A DNA stretch of 37,045 nucleotides, from IMG/VR virus record IMGVR_UViG_3300025138_000124, positions 1-37,045 of that record; one strand, written 5' to 3'. The notes beneath the pieces were generated by a model. The model was not told where the DNA came from. It did no database searches and worked only from the letters and a program-made list of their open reading frames with translations. Position numbers and translations under genes: made by a program. Shown one piece after another: positions 29,701 through 37,045 of this stretch. Numbering within the stretch: position 1 is the first letter of the stretch; each line of letters starts with the position of its first letter. The DNA comes from a virus.

Positions 29701-30097
29701 CACCATAGGTTCTTTTAATTAAATTTTCGTAAAAATTTTCTGCACTATAATAACCATTATCTTCAATTATTTTTTCAGCATCAATGGGTCTATCTCCATC
29801 AAGAACAGACCCCTCCATAACATTGGAACTTGAAGTTAAATCTTTTAAAGGAACAAGATTATTGTTTTCTTCCTTTTGTTCTGATCTTAAACTTTCTAAT
29901 GAAAAAAGATTATTATTTTCTTGTTGTGGTTCTAATTTTATTTCTTTTGCAGCATCAGATATTGGGGATAATTTAATATTAGTTTCTTCTATAGGAATAA
30001 AATCTTCATCTTGAGATTCTTCTTGTAAAAGAATATTTAAATTTTTTTTTCTTTCTTCTTCTTCAAGTCTTTTATTAACTTCTTGAATACTAGACAT
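26789..30097 (-). CDS. Large ejection/internal virion protein (1102 aa)
   Basis: Longest gene of the window. The N-terminus (~1-130) is charged and low complexity (EESQDEDFIPIEETN; EEERKKNL). A mostly helical remainder follows, with hydrophobic segments near 690-750 (FINAVPFTFSLIVPFPRFLV; LPIALLTASTEGAYTKALMR) and the end IIGKDYLNNLILEFQKK. Its size and position after three other ejection-type genes fit the largest internal protein of a podovirus, pushed out with the DNA to bridge the cell envelope. No transglycosylase motif was recognised. Family is inferred from layout rather than a signature. Confidence 0.75.
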   Translation of the reverse strand: MSSIQEVNKRLEEEERKKNLNILLQEESQDEDFIPIEETNIKLSPISDAAKEIKLEPQQENNNLFSLESLRSEQKEENNNLVPLKDLTSSSNVMEGSVLDGDRPIDAEKIIEDNGYYSAENFYENLIKRTYGGAARDLIQNTAGFVNFLGDKFFDEQPLEFVKLDPVQEPTYFGGGLSRDLLGFAVPFLGVSKVASAINTVTKIPKATTFLGQSFRASLKGEVAVQFAFSPYEQRLSDLVQAFPTLANPITEYLQADNEDSEGKARLKMAIEGGIVGVAFDKLLSFVVRGKQAGVKTNIIKDDSVPAKELNKDRKIKNEKIKKDTGVTAQSFEDKVNLNIKKDPFDDISENIISQPVQKKIVKFFDELLKSNNLARNTNIRISQQMYDVLTSQSVMMQKGSKSIQSILKKNGLTQTDLADYFVSGARTSAQNLQQLSVLARNYGKFLGDGKITEDLAKSMKNSGLDSEILLATAGRRLDGVRRASMVGRWSTAMRNFISQQARVGMNVLYEGMQYGADKLWQKLSGKTLQRQVNPLTAMEGFLNTWRSANILNFKKNSVRARLKKDTENILKFYPKENDRLFLRYSSDVANKPMLESWSPISFMEKGANLLNFLNRFQEFITRRSVFFSSLDGIVRGRPDIYKGLKLKDLVADEKLLKTIRQEDIGTAIDQSLEMTYAKQPKKGSVGEKFVGFINAVPFTFSLIVPFPRFLVNSLKFLYDYSPAPTFVSGIRIAADLPIALLTASTEGAYTKALMRQLKEGDTTGMVKALAGWGLMGTAFQIRNSKIAGEKWNELKVGDKTIDVLPYNPLAAYLYVADLVNRQQNGTLTKQTFNVKEFAKVFAGTRGGTGLYLVDQMVNSVGGFGTNKGYRAMNEFVGKIAAQYLTPFKTYMGFLDASDGNIQAAKDTKTSTLENAKLDPRVSIVNNFKAIFNPGELQDLTSITHAVLDEKTGKYVARPLKNPNPILAELTGVTVRQDKNAAEKELDRLNFTYSEIFKSTGIPVLDRAYKNVFAPLVHNKLSELVQTDAYKSLPLSLQYYTIKESIKQFKKQTTKELQSDASLVPYLMEYQLNNIPKSQRAVINDIIGKDYLNNLILEFQKK

Positions 30098-30100
30098 AAT

Positions 30101-30907
30101 CTATTTAACAGGAACAAATTTATTCTTCTCTTTATTCCATCTCTCAGGTTTTGCTCCACCAACATTATATATAAGTCCGTCTTGCAATTTACTTGTATCT
30201 ATTAATCCAGTTTTCTTATCAATAGGTATTTGATTGGCATTTTTATTTGCTATTATTTCGGCTTCTGATTTAGCTCCTACCATACCAGGAACATCAAAAC
30301 CTTGAGTTTTTTTAACATAAGATGTATATAAATCTTTTTCTACAGTAGATAATTTTTTAAATGCTGCCTTAAAATTATCTCCTGATAATCCTTTTAATTT
30401 ATTAACAACTGCTAGAGCTTCTTTAGATAAAGTTGGTGTGCTTAATCTAGTTTTTAACATAGCATCAACATATCTTTCAGGAAAAGCTAAGAACATTTGT
30501 TTGTCTGATTCAGGAACTTGATCTGCGTATTTTTTAATAAAGTCTTGTTTCTTTTTTGCTGCTTGAATTTTTTTAGAACTTTCAGATAATGATAAACCTT
30601 CTTTGATAGAAGGCATAATTGCTTTACTTATATTTTCACCTTGCATACCTTTTAAAACAGCAGAACCTCCAATAGTATAGAAAGGATTTGATAAAGCATT
30701 AAACAATCCATCTGTTTCAGGTTTTGTAAAAGTATTTAATAAACCATCACCTGATTGACCACCTTGTCCAAACAAACCTTTTGTTCCTTCAGTTACATTT
30801 GTAATACCAAGATTTTTACCATCTAAATAATCTTGTTCAGATCCATCTAGCATCATACTTGGTCTTTTTCCATACATATATCTTTTATATAAATCTAAAA
30901 GTGCCAT
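30101..30907 (-). CDS. Internal virion/ejection-type protein (268 aa)
   Basis: Begins MALLDLYKRYMYGKRPSMML, Gly-rich at residues ~40-70 (GLFGQGGQSGDGLLNTF), then helical (LSLSESSKKIQAAKKKQDFI). It ends with YNVGGAKPERWNKEKNKFVP, a small beta motif seen at the ends of several phage internal proteins. It overlaps the 346-aa gene by one base and precedes the 1102-aa gene by three. Role inferred from position and low-complexity helices. Confidence 0.65.
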   Translation of the reverse strand: MALLDLYKRYMYGKRPSMMLDGSEQDYLDGKNLGITNVTEGTKGLFGQGGQSGDGLLNTFTKPETDGLFNALSNPFYTIGGSAVLKGMQGENISKAIMPSIKEGLSLSESSKKIQAAKKKQDFIKKYADQVPESDKQMFLAFPERYVDAMLKTRLSTPTLSKEALAVVNKLKGLSGDNFKAAFKKLSTVEKDLYTSYVKKTQGFDVPGMVGAKSEAEIIANKNANQIPIDKKTGLIDTSKLQDGLIYNVGGAKPERWNKEKNKFVPVK

Positions 30908-31947
30908 TAAATTAATCCTTTATTTCTTGCATCTTGAAATATCCCATAAGAAGCAAAACTTGTTTGGGGTGATGCGATTGTTGTTGTTACATTTTGTTTT
31001 GCCATATCGTATTTGCTCATTATATCTGCTCCTACAGTACCGATAGTCTGACCAAAGAAAGTATCAAATACTGAAGTTGGTGTAGATTCTCCACTTATTA
31101 ATCCAGGTGCTTGAGATATATATTGATTAATATTTTGTCTTGTATCTCCACCTAAAGTTTGTCCTCTTAAATAATCTTCAGTTGTTAATATTCCACCTGA
31201 GTCAGCGTAAGTTGGACTTAATCTTGTACCATCATATCCTAATGCTTTCAATGCTTGATCATTCTTATAAGCATCTAATCCTGATTTTACCACAAGACTT
31301 GTTAAAGACAAACCTGATTTTGCAAATGTTTTAATAGGATCGTCTGCCAATGTATCAAGATAAGTAGATGATTCAGGATCTATTTGACTTGTATAATCTT
31401 GTAATAAAGGATCATTTTTTAAGTTTTCTAATGAACCTGAAAGATTAGTTTCTAAATATGTTTTAGCTTCCTGATCTACATTAGGTATGCCAATCCCTCT
31501 TTCTGAATTTGATATACCTTGAAGTTGGTTAAGCATATCTACTTTAGCTTTATCAGATACAGTAGAGTCTAATAAGTAACCTTTAATGTTAGCTGTGTTA
31601 TATTCTAAACCACTAACTGTTCCTGCTCCTTGAGTTTCAACTCCAGTAAATTTTCCTGTGCCTTGTTCAAATGTTGGAACAGCTCTTGTTTCAATTCCTT
31701 GATAGGCTTGTGTTTCGTAATCTTGTAAATTAATTTGTTCTTGTGTTAATGCTGCTGCGTCTGCTGCTCTTTCAGCTCCAGCAGTATTCATTATCTCATT
31801 ATAAGTTTCTTGATCTCCACCTGAACCACCTTCAGCTACAGAAAAATCACTAATAGATTCTAAGGAATCACTATAAGCAGCAGATTCATAATCATAAGAT
31901 GCAGATGATGATGAACTACCTGAGTCTGAACTTGAACCTGAACTCAT
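30907..31947 (-). CDS. Internal virion/ejection-type protein (346 aa)
   Basis: Starts with a Ser-rich stretch (MSSGSSSDSGSSSSSASYDY), then Glu/Gln/Ala-rich helical segments with GGSGGDQETYNEIMNTAGAE and ALTQEQINLQDYETQAYQ. It ends with FASYGIFQDARNKGLI. A disordered N-terminus plus helical bulk is typical of podovirus ejection proteins. Ribosome site AAGGAGTATTA precedes ATG, contributed by the end of the tiny TM gene. The family is not named; the role is inferred from the cluster. Confidence 0.65.
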   Translation of the reverse strand: MSSGSSSDSGSSSSSASYDYESAAYSDSLESISDFSVAEGGSGGDQETYNEIMNTAGAERAADAAALTQEQINLQDYETQAYQGIETRAVPTFEQGTGKFTGVETQGAGTVSGLEYNTANIKGYLLDSTVSDKAKVDMLNQLQGISNSERGIGIPNVDQEAKTYLETNLSGSLENLKNDPLLQDYTSQIDPESSTYLDTLADDPIKTFAKSGLSLTSLVVKSGLDAYKNDQALKALGYDGTRLSPTYADSGGILTTEDYLRGQTLGGDTRQNINQYISQAPGLISGESTPTSVFDTFFGQTIGTVGADIMSKYDMAKQNVTTTIASPQTSFASYGIFQDARNKGLI

Positions 31948-31956
31948 TAATACTCC

Positions 31957-32067
31957 TTATAAGATTATTGAAATACAGAAAAGAATAAATAAACCTATTA
32001 AAAATTTTGATGGATGTTTTTGTATGTAAACATCAAAGTTGTAATATAATTTTTTTAATTTATCCAT
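31957..32067 (-). CDS. Small membrane protein (36 aa)
   Basis: Reads MDKLKKLYYNFDVYIQKHPS, then KFLIGLFILFCISIIL, a single C-terminal membrane helix. Its ATG overlaps the stop of the 237-aa gene (TAATG). Its stop is 9 bases before the next start, and it provides that gene's ribosome site. Function unknown; a tail-anchored accessory of DNA entry is possible. Confidence 0.5.
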   Translation of the reverse strand: MDKLKKLYYNFDVYIQKHPSKFLIGLFILFCISIIL

Positions 32068-32780
32068 TATAATAATCCTCCTAAGTAACCAAGTCCTGCT
32101 CCATATAAAGCACCCATTCCTCCACCTAGTCCATAACCTATAGCACCACCACCTAAAGCAGTTGTCATAGGATTAGCTTGTGTTTGTGTTTGTTGGCTTT
32201 GTATTGGAAAACCTGAAGCTATAGGTGAAACGATACCAGCGTATTGTTGTAAATTTTGAAAAGGAGATAACTGAGCTTGACTTTGTAGTTGTTCTAATTG
32301 CTGTCCTGTTTGAACTAAACTTGGTGCTGATCTTGCTACACCTAATTGTCTTGCTCTTTCTGCTTCAGAAGCATTAAAGGCATAAGGTAATGCAGCTTGT
32401 GCAACTTGTGTTGCTACTTGATTTTGCATCATTGGTGAACCTGGTGTTCTTCCTGCACCTGAAAATTGTTGTGCAACATTAGTATAAACATTTCCTGCTG
32501 CTTGTTGAATTAAAGGATTTAAATAAGGATTAGAATAATTACCAGCTAAAGTATCTTGTAGTTGTTGTTGTGCTGCTGTTCCTAAAGTCTCTTGTTGTGC
32601 AAGTCCTGTTAAAGTTTGTTGTGTTGGAGCTACATAACCACCTACACCACTTCCATAAATATTACCTGCTTCAGATATAATCTGATTTAATGCTGGTTGT
32701 GCTGCTGCGTAAGGTTGAACATTTGTTTGTACTGTTCCTGAACCTCCTGAACTTCCTCCACTTGATCCTCCAAAACTCAT
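32067..32780 (-). CDS. DNA-ejection/injection-type protein (237 aa)
   Basis: Gly/Ser-rich start (MSFGGSSGGSSGGSG), then Ala/Gln-rich helices: YSNPYLNPLIQQAAGNVYTN, SGAGRTPGSPMMQNQVATQV, and ALPYAFNASEAERARQLGVA. The layout of a NPYL-type motif, followed by a GRxGS loop and ER-containing helix, then a Gly-rich membrane-like C-terminus (GGGAIGYGLGGGMGALYGAG), matches ejection proteins of P22 gp7 or N4-like type in many podoviruses. It begins after the GNAT-like gene. Role inferred from family resemblance. Confidence 0.75.
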   Translation of the reverse strand: MSFGGSSGGSSGGSGTVQTNVQPYAAAQPALNQIISEAGNIYGSGVGGYVAPTQQTLTGLAQQETLGTAAQQQLQDTLAGNYSNPYLNPLIQQAAGNVYTNVAQQFSGAGRTPGSPMMQNQVATQVAQAALPYAFNASEAERARQLGVARSAPSLVQTGQQLEQLQSQAQLSPFQNLQQYAGIVSPIASGFPIQSQQTQTQANPMTTALGGGAIGYGLGGGMGALYGAGLGYLGGLL

Positions 32781-33217
32781 TTTTTCTCCTTATTTAATTT
32801 TTTTTCTAATACTACATGGGTCATCTTGTAATCAAAGTTGTTTAATATTCTTTTCCAACCTGGTCTTGCAATTAACTCCATCATTAAACAATCTTCATCT
32901 TTAGCAAACTGTTCAATGTCTTTAACTAGGAATTGCCATTTGTGTCTTTGTCTGCCTGTCATAATATATATGTGGCAAACTTTTCCTAATTCTCTTTTGA
33001 TAAGTTCTGTAACAACTACACCAAAATATTTTTCTCTTGTCGTTTTCTTATCTTCATCCCAAAGAACCCAAACTTGAAACTTATTTTCTTTTGACTTCTC
33101 TAAAACAAAACTTGAGCTTGTTAAATTACCTGAATAAGCTAAAGCATCTTTAATATCTTTTTCAATTAATGACCAAACTGTGTCTAATTGTTCAGCAGGT
33201 ATTCTAACTAATTTCAT
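32777..33217 (-). CDS. GNAT-like protein, T7 gp13-type (146 aa)
   Basis: Short acyltransferase-like fold. LVRIPAEQLDTVWSLIEKDI begins, FQVWVLWDEDKKT and GVVVTELIKRELGKVCHIYI form the central strands, and MMELIARPGWKRILNNFDYK ends as in GNAT acceptors. T7-type podoviruses have an analogous small protein in their internal cluster. No clear acetyl-CoA P-loop (Q/RxxGxG/A) is seen, so enzymatic activity is doubtful. It overlaps the ejection gene start by four bases. A particle-assembly role is inferred. Confidence 0.7.
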   Translation of the reverse strand: MKLVRIPAEQLDTVWSLIEKDIKDALAYSGNLTSSSFVLEKSKENKFQVWVLWDEDKKTTREKYFGVVVTELIKRELGKVCHIYIMTGRQRHKWQFLVKDIEQFAKDEDCLMMELIARPGWKRILNNFDYKMTHVVLEKKLNKEKK

Positions 33218-33241
33218 AAATAGCTAATATCTATACTATAC

Positions 33242-33583
33242 TTAAGCACTCTTTTCGTCAAATATTTCTAATACACTTACTATTCCTGCAATATCATCAG
33301 CAGTTTGAGCTTTTAATTTTAAAACATCTCCTGACTCCAAAACCAAAGTACCTTTAACCAAATTCTCAACTGTCTTAGAAGCTAGATTAATATGAGCCAC
33401 TTCATGTTCAGCATTAGAATCAGATGCGTCAGTAGTAAATGCTTCTATTTCATTAGCACCTGAATGAATATTAGTTACCTGTATAGATTTGACTAAAGCT
33501 GTTCTATCTGTAGGACAAGTATATACAGTTGTTTTGTTTGTCGTTGTCAAATCAAACATAGCATTTTTATATATATTAGCCAT
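33242..33583 (-). CDS. Small virion protein (113 aa), tail-adjacent
   Basis: ATG at 33583 (MANIYKNAMFDLTTTNKTTV) overlaps the stop of the fibre-associated gene (TAATG) and was chosen over an upstream in-frame start that would extend a poor Cys-rich N-terminus into that gene. The core is beta-rich (YTCPTDRTALVKSIQVTNIH; GTLVLESGDVLKLKAQTADD). This is a common form of small structural protein in phage tail clusters. Specific role unknown. Confidence 0.7.
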   Translation of the reverse strand: MANIYKNAMFDLTTTNKTTVYTCPTDRTALVKSIQVTNIHSGANEIEAFTTDASDSNAEHEVAHINLASKTVENLVKGTLVLESGDVLKLKAQTADDIAGIVSVLEIFDEKSA

Positions 33584-34614
33584 TATCTTGCTGTAGCTGC
33601 TACACCATTTGATGCTACAAAAGGTTCTTCTGCAAATGCCATATAAATATAACTTCCACCAGAAGCATTCCAAGCATTTGAACTTGTACCTCTTAATTTA
33701 AAACCATTAGAAAGAAAATCAACTCCTTGTGTTGTTGAGTTTTCTTCTGGAGCTGGTTCATTAGGATAAACTCTTTTTATAGTTTCATTATAACCATCTC
33801 TTTTATTATCCCATATTATCCAATCACTTACACCACTTGTTTTTTTAGCAATAATTATAGCTGGAGAAAATCCAGTATAAATAAAACTACCATTTACATT
33901 TCCATTTCCTTTGTAGGAAGCCATAGCTGAAAAACCTTTTATTGGTGCAAAGCAGTAAGCTACATAAGTTGCACTACTACCATTTACTACATCATCATTA
34001 TTTACAGAAAAAACCGAAGATGTTGGAGTTGTTGAGTTCCATTCACTTCTTGATGTTTCTACTGCATTAGTTAAATTTAATAAAAGTCTTGAAGTGTTAC
34101 CAAGATTAGAATTATACATACACCAATGTTGTTGTGCTGATGTACTTTTTACTAATACAATATTTGGAACAACACCTAATCCATGACCAACAGTAGCATT
34201 TGAACCTGTACCTGTATAAGTTGATATTGAAAATCCTGCTGTAGTATTAACTGAAGTTGCAGTTGTGTTTATACTTCCGTCTGTGTTTGCTGAACCTGCA
34301 CCATTTGCTTTCCAGTTCCAAGAAACCATAGTTCCACTATTACCTGCACTATCACTACCTACTGTAAATCCATCACTATCAAAAGAAGTTACACCACTAG
34401 AAGTATTTTCAGCATTATCTTGGTTTGACCTAAGTCTTTTTGTTACACCTCTAACTGCATCAAATATTGTGTGATTGTTTGAATCTGACCTAGTTTTAAT
34501 CCAAACCCAATCAGGTTGAAAACCTACTCCAGTTATTGAATGTCCTGCTGAACCATTTCCTGTGTAAATTTTTGTATTAAAATAATCTTTTGGTTGAAAT
34601 GAAATATAAGCCAT
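33583..34614 (-). CDS. Fibre-associated beta-rich protein, copy 2 (343 aa)
   Basis: Repeated W-rich beta stretches: GFQPDWVWIKTRSDSNNHTI and VRGVTKRLRSNQDNA, then SFDSDGFTVGSDSAGNSGTM and SWNWKANGAG. A second similar block follows from ~130 and a third from ~227 (GFSAMASYKGNGNVNGSFIY, WIIWDNKRDGYNETIKRVYP). This pattern recurs in aquatic phage tail modules (DUF7483-like, number from memory). The C-terminal ~117 residues are paralogous to the truncated protein at 36681-37045. TAATG joins it to both neighbours. It is probably part of the receptor-binding tip or its chaperone. Confidence 0.8.
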   Translation of the reverse strand: MAYISFQPKDYFNTKIYTGNGSAGHSITGVGFQPDWVWIKTRSDSNNHTIFDAVRGVTKRLRSNQDNAENTSSGVTSFDSDGFTVGSDSAGNSGTMVSWNWKANGAGSANTDGSINTTATSVNTTAGFSISTYTGTGSNATVGHGLGVVPNIVLVKSTSAQQHWCMYNSNLGNTSRLLLNLTNAVETSRSEWNSTTPTSSVFSVNNDDVVNGSSATYVAYCFAPIKGFSAMASYKGNGNVNGSFIYTGFSPAIIIAKKTSGVSDWIIWDNKRDGYNETIKRVYPNEPAPEENSTTQGVDFLSNGFKLRGTSSNAWNASGGSYIYMAFAEEPFVASNGVAATAR

Positions 34615-35951
34615 TATCCAAACTCCTTTATGTTTTTAGTGTTAAGTGTGTAATATCCTGTTGGTACTGCATATTCCATTTTACCAACTCCATTACCATC
34701 TGCATTAGCTGAAGCTACTGCTGTTGTTCCGAAATATCCGTTACCAAAGTTCATTGAACAACTTTGTGAACCATAATGAGAAAAAGTAATTAATCTTGTA
34801 AATCCACTAGGTACATCTATTGCTCCTGTTCCTGTTGAACCTGAAGTTGGAACTCCTGAATTTTGATATGTTCCATTTTTACTAAAATATAATTTATTAT
34901 TTGTAAGGTCTAGAGCTATTCCTAAAATATCGCCAGTTGTAAAAGAATTGCCATAAGAACTAGCAGAATTAGCAATAATTTTTTGACCATTAGACCCATA
35001 ACCAATACCAGTTGAGGCATTTCCAGCAAAATTATCACCAGGACTTGTTGAATTAATATTATTCCAACTATCTGCAACTATACCAAACATAATGTTATTA
35101 CTGCCATTCCAACTATTTACTTTCATTTCAGCATACCATTTACCTGAATCTACCGCTATTGTAGAATGATAATTTTTATGACTATTACCTGTTGATGTTG
35201 CTGTTATATTGCCATTTAATAATCCAGTTGAAGAATAGTAAAGTGGATTTATTGTAGCAAAGTTATTATCAGGTGTATCTACATTTTGAGTTAGTGTTCC
35301 TGATACTGTAAAATTATTTGAGTTACCTGAACTGTCTGTACCCATAGCACCACTATTTTCAAATTTTAAAAAGAAACCATTATTTCCATAAGTTACTGAT
35401 GCTGACGACTTTGCTTTCCAAATTCCTGATGTAGCATCTACTTCACCAAAACTTGTTGGTGTATAAGCTGTTCCGTCTATAAAATTAAAGTGTGTCATAG
35501 AACCATCAAAGTAATAACTATTTCCTACAGTTGAACCTATTTTATGAACAGTATTATTTGTGTTCATATCTCTATTTTGATTTGGATAAGTTACTGATGA
35601 AAAAGTTTGTAATTCACCATTAACATAAAGTTTCATTCTGTTTGTATCAGTTGCCTGTGTTGTGTCAAAAGCAAGAACTATATGCATCCAAGCAGAAGTA
35701 TCTCTAAATCTTCTATTTGTATAAAATTCAGCAACTACACTACTGCTTACTTTTGCATTAAAATATAATTTATCTTCTGCACCTGAGTCAGCAAGAAAAG
35801 CTAAATAATCTCTATCAGTTGAACTATTAGTACCAGCACCATAAATAGAATGATTATTTGCTGTTAAACCTGACCTTTTTATCCAAGTAGAAATAGTAAA
35901 TGTTTTCCTGTTTGATGCTGTAAATGTTTTCTCTAATCTTGTTGAAGCCAT
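34614..35951 (-). CDS. LamG/SPRY tail-associated protein, copy 2 (445 aa)
   Basis: The LamG half (~1-190) includes MASTRLEKTFTASNRKTFTI, FRDTSAWMHIVLAFDTTQAT and NRMKLYVNGELQTF. The SPRY-like half (~255-390) includes GKWYAEMKVNSWNGSNNIMF, FTTGDILGIALDLTNNKLYF and SKNGTYQNSGVPTSG. The end is YAVPTGYYTLNTKNIKEFG. It is paralogous along its length to the truncated protein at 1-1314. It overlaps the next gene by one base. Likely glycan binding on the tail tip. Confidence 0.85.
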   Translation of the reverse strand: MASTRLEKTFTASNRKTFTISTWIKRSGLTANNHSIYGAGTNSSTDRDYLAFLADSGAEDKLYFNAKVSSSVVAEFYTNRRFRDTSAWMHIVLAFDTTQATDTNRMKLYVNGELQTFSSVTYPNQNRDMNTNNTVHKIGSTVGNSYYFDGSMTHFNFIDGTAYTPTSFGEVDATSGIWKAKSSASVTYGNNGFFLKFENSGAMGTDSSGNSNNFTVSGTLTQNVDTPDNNFATINPLYYSSTGLLNGNITATSTGNSHKNYHSTIAVDSGKWYAEMKVNSWNGSNNIMFGIVADSWNNINSTSPGDNFAGNASTGIGYGSNGQKIIANSASSYGNSFTTGDILGIALDLTNNKLYFSKNGTYQNSGVPTSGSTGTGAIDVPSGFTRLITFSHYGSQSCSMNFGNGYFGTTAVASANADGNGVGKMEYAVPTGYYTLNTKNIKEFG

Positions 35952-35960
35952 AATATTATC

Positions 35961-36674
35961 CTAGTTAAATTGTCCTGAGTTGTTAATTACAAAACTAAAT
36001 GTCATAGTAAACTGTCTAACAGCAGTTTGTCCTTGAGCATCTGTCGCTGTGATAGAAAAAGTTGAAGTCGTATCAGAAGTAAATTGTGTCTGTGTTCCAG
36101 CTATAGTACAAGATCCTGTGCCACTTGTAAAAGTTAATCCTGTAGGTACTGAACCTGTTGTTACTGCAAATGATGTAGCATCTGTTGCAGATAATGTAAT
36201 TGTTGGAACTGTGCTATCGCCTGAATAAATAGAACCAGCAGCAGTAGTCCAAACTGGGTCATCTGAAACTGTAAGTAAAGCACTTCCACTTCTAACAGCA
36301 GTTCCATCATTGTTTTCTACTCTTATAAAATATGTGCCATCAACTGGTAAAGTTGCTCCAGCAGTTAATGATGATGAGCTGTTAAATGATACAGATGTTG
36401 CTGGTGTAATTGCACCAGTAGAACCATTAATAAAATCTACAAAAGGAACTGATTGATAATTAGCTCCACTTATTGTTATGTTAGTTGCATTGTTACTTAT
36501 GACAGCAGGACTTATTCCTGTGATTGTAGGATAGACAACAGTTGTTATAGTAACACTTCCACCTAAAGATACTGCCGAACCATTAATTGAAATACTACTG
36601 TTTTGCAGTTTGTTATTATCAATTAAGGAATCTGCTCCTGAAACTAAACTACCTAAATCATTTGCTTTTGTCAT
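35961..36674 (-). CDS. TIG/Ig-like tail protein (237 aa)
   Basis: The N-terminus (LQNSSISINGSAVSLGGSVT) is a fibre-type beta motif. A TIG/IPT-like domain follows at ~48-135 (TITGISPAVISNNATNITIS; FINGSTGAITPATSVSF; TYFIRVENNDGTAV). A second Ig-like domain (VPTGLTFTSGTGSCTIAG; TFSITATDAQGQTAVRQF) ends GQFN. It is a paralogue of the last ~200 residues of the 992-aa fibre, including the terminal QFN. It is separated from the preceding gene by six bases and from the next by nine. Probably a short fibre or base of the second LamG module. Confidence 0.8.
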   Translation of the reverse strand: MTKANDLGSLVSGADSLIDNNKLQNSSISINGSAVSLGGSVTITTVVYPTITGISPAVISNNATNITISGANYQSVPFVDFINGSTGAITPATSVSFNSSSSLTAGATLPVDGTYFIRVENNDGTAVRSGSALLTVSDDPVWTTAAGSIYSGDSTVPTITLSATDATSFAVTTGSVPTGLTFTSGTGSCTIAGTQTQFTSDTTSTFSITATDAQGQTAVRQFTMTFSFVINNSGQFN

Positions 36675-36680
36675 AATTAA

Positions 36681-37045
36681 TTACCTTGCGTTTGCTGGTA
36701 CGTTGTTACTTCCTACTAATGGTGCTTCTGCAAATGCCATATAGATATAAGTTTGTGTGTTTTTATTATACCAATTATCATTGTTCTGTAATTTAAAACC
36801 ATTGGATAAAAAATCAGGATTAACTAAAGATGTTACCTCTGCACCAGAATCATCAGCTCTTAAAACAGCTGAACTTCCATTATAACCTAATCTTCTATTA
36901 TCAATCATTATCCAACTTTCAGCATAAGTTGAACTTTTTAACATAACAAAAGCTGGTTTAAATCCTGTGTAAATAAATGGTGCATCACCTGCTGGTTCAC
37001 CATTACCAACATAAGAACCAAATTTACTGAAGCCTTGTTTTTCTG
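36681..37045 (-). CDS. Fibre-associated beta-rich protein, copy 1 (5' end outside window)
   Basis: The open frame continues without a start to the window edge: EKQGFSKFGSYVGNGEPAGD, then APFIYTGFKPAFVML and ESWIMIDNRRLGYNGSSAVL, ending AEAPLVGSNNVPANAR. The internal ATG at 36944 is not the true start. It aligns with the last ~117 residues of the 343-aa protein at 33583-34614, so ~225 N-terminal residues lie beyond 37045. It is the missing member expected after the truncated LamG/SPRY gene at the left edge. Confidence 0.85.
   Translation of the reverse strand, partial: EKQGFSKFGSYVGNGEPAGDAPFIYTGFKPAFVMLKSSTYAESWIMIDNRRLGYNGSSAVLRADDSGAEVTSLVNPDFLSNGFKLQNNDNWYNKNTQTYIYMAFAEAPLVGSNNVPANAR

Noticed and set aside
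33584-33673. N-terminal extension of the 113-aa virion protein (start at 33673)
   Set aside because: It would overlap the fibre-associated gene with a poor Trp/Cys-rich sequence; the ATG at 33583 forms the TAATG junction used throughout this operon.
1-37045. Integrase, prophage attachment sites or lysogeny module
   Set aside because: No recombinase-type protein, no att-like flanking repeats and only a single Cro-like regulator. A temperate life style cannot be excluded, but is not supported.
1-37045. Direct terminal repeat closing the contig
   Set aside because: The first and last ~60 bases do not match each other by eye; circularity is inferred from gene order instead.

Overview
This is an AT-rich tailed-phage genome (GC looks like roughly 30% by eye, not computed), probably a marine or freshwater virus with a short-tailed (podovirus-type) particle. 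It has a P22-type portal, a tail nozzle and adaptor, an SU10-like (DUF5309) major capsid protein and a set of ejection-type proteins, with no tape measure, sheath or baseplate. The composition, the many tiny lysine-rich proteins and the NTVAG-type fibre repeats fit the environmental phages assembled from ocean samples. The XRE regulator resembles alphaproteobacterial ones, so a SAR11-like or other alphaproteobacterial host is plausible but unproven. No integrase, tRNA, CRISPR array, IS element, DNA polymerase, helicase, primase or RNA polymerase was found.

Layout. The minus strand from 14733 down to 1 carries the small terminase, a structured non-coding segment, large terminase, portal, scaffold, major capsid protein, small virion proteins, adaptor, nozzle, a long repeat-rich tail fibre and a LamG/SPRY protein cut by the left edge. 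The minus strand from 37045 down to 22102 carries a cut-off fibre-associated protein, a TIG/Ig protein, a second LamG/SPRY protein, a second fibre-associated protein, a GNAT-like protein, ejection-type proteins (237, 346, 268 and 1102 aa), small membrane and nuclease genes, a SET-domain protein, a probable holin, an M15 endolysin and very basic mini-proteins. It ends at a terminator shared with the early region.

The plus strand from 14837 to 22069 is the early region. It starts from a near-consensus promoter with a run of tiny, often membrane-bound proteins. Next come a RecB/lambda-exonuclease-like nuclease, an ERF single-strand annealing protein, a DUF6378-like protein, a LexA-type winged helix and an XRE regulator. 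A three-gene minus-strand cassette (16959-18235) with a winged-helix protein and a degenerate PD-(D/E)XK protein sits inside it.

Reading the window as a circle makes sense of the two edges. The late genes become one ~30 kb unit running from terminase to lysis. The two edge genes fall into a tandemly duplicated tail module (TIG, LamG/SPRY, fibre-associated), with only about 0.75 kb missing. The window is therefore probably a nearly complete genome broken inside a repeat.

Most genes overlap their neighbours by 1-4 bases (TAATG or ATGA), which implies translational coupling. At least 17 genes of 21-59 aa were recovered by reading the gaps between larger ORFs. The most unusual parts are the duplicated tail module, a candidate small RNA with an orphan Shine-Dalgarno, the structured RNA between the terminase genes, the inverted cassette with a paired palindromic operator, the SET protein, and the cluster of lysine-rich and cysteine-rich mini-proteins.
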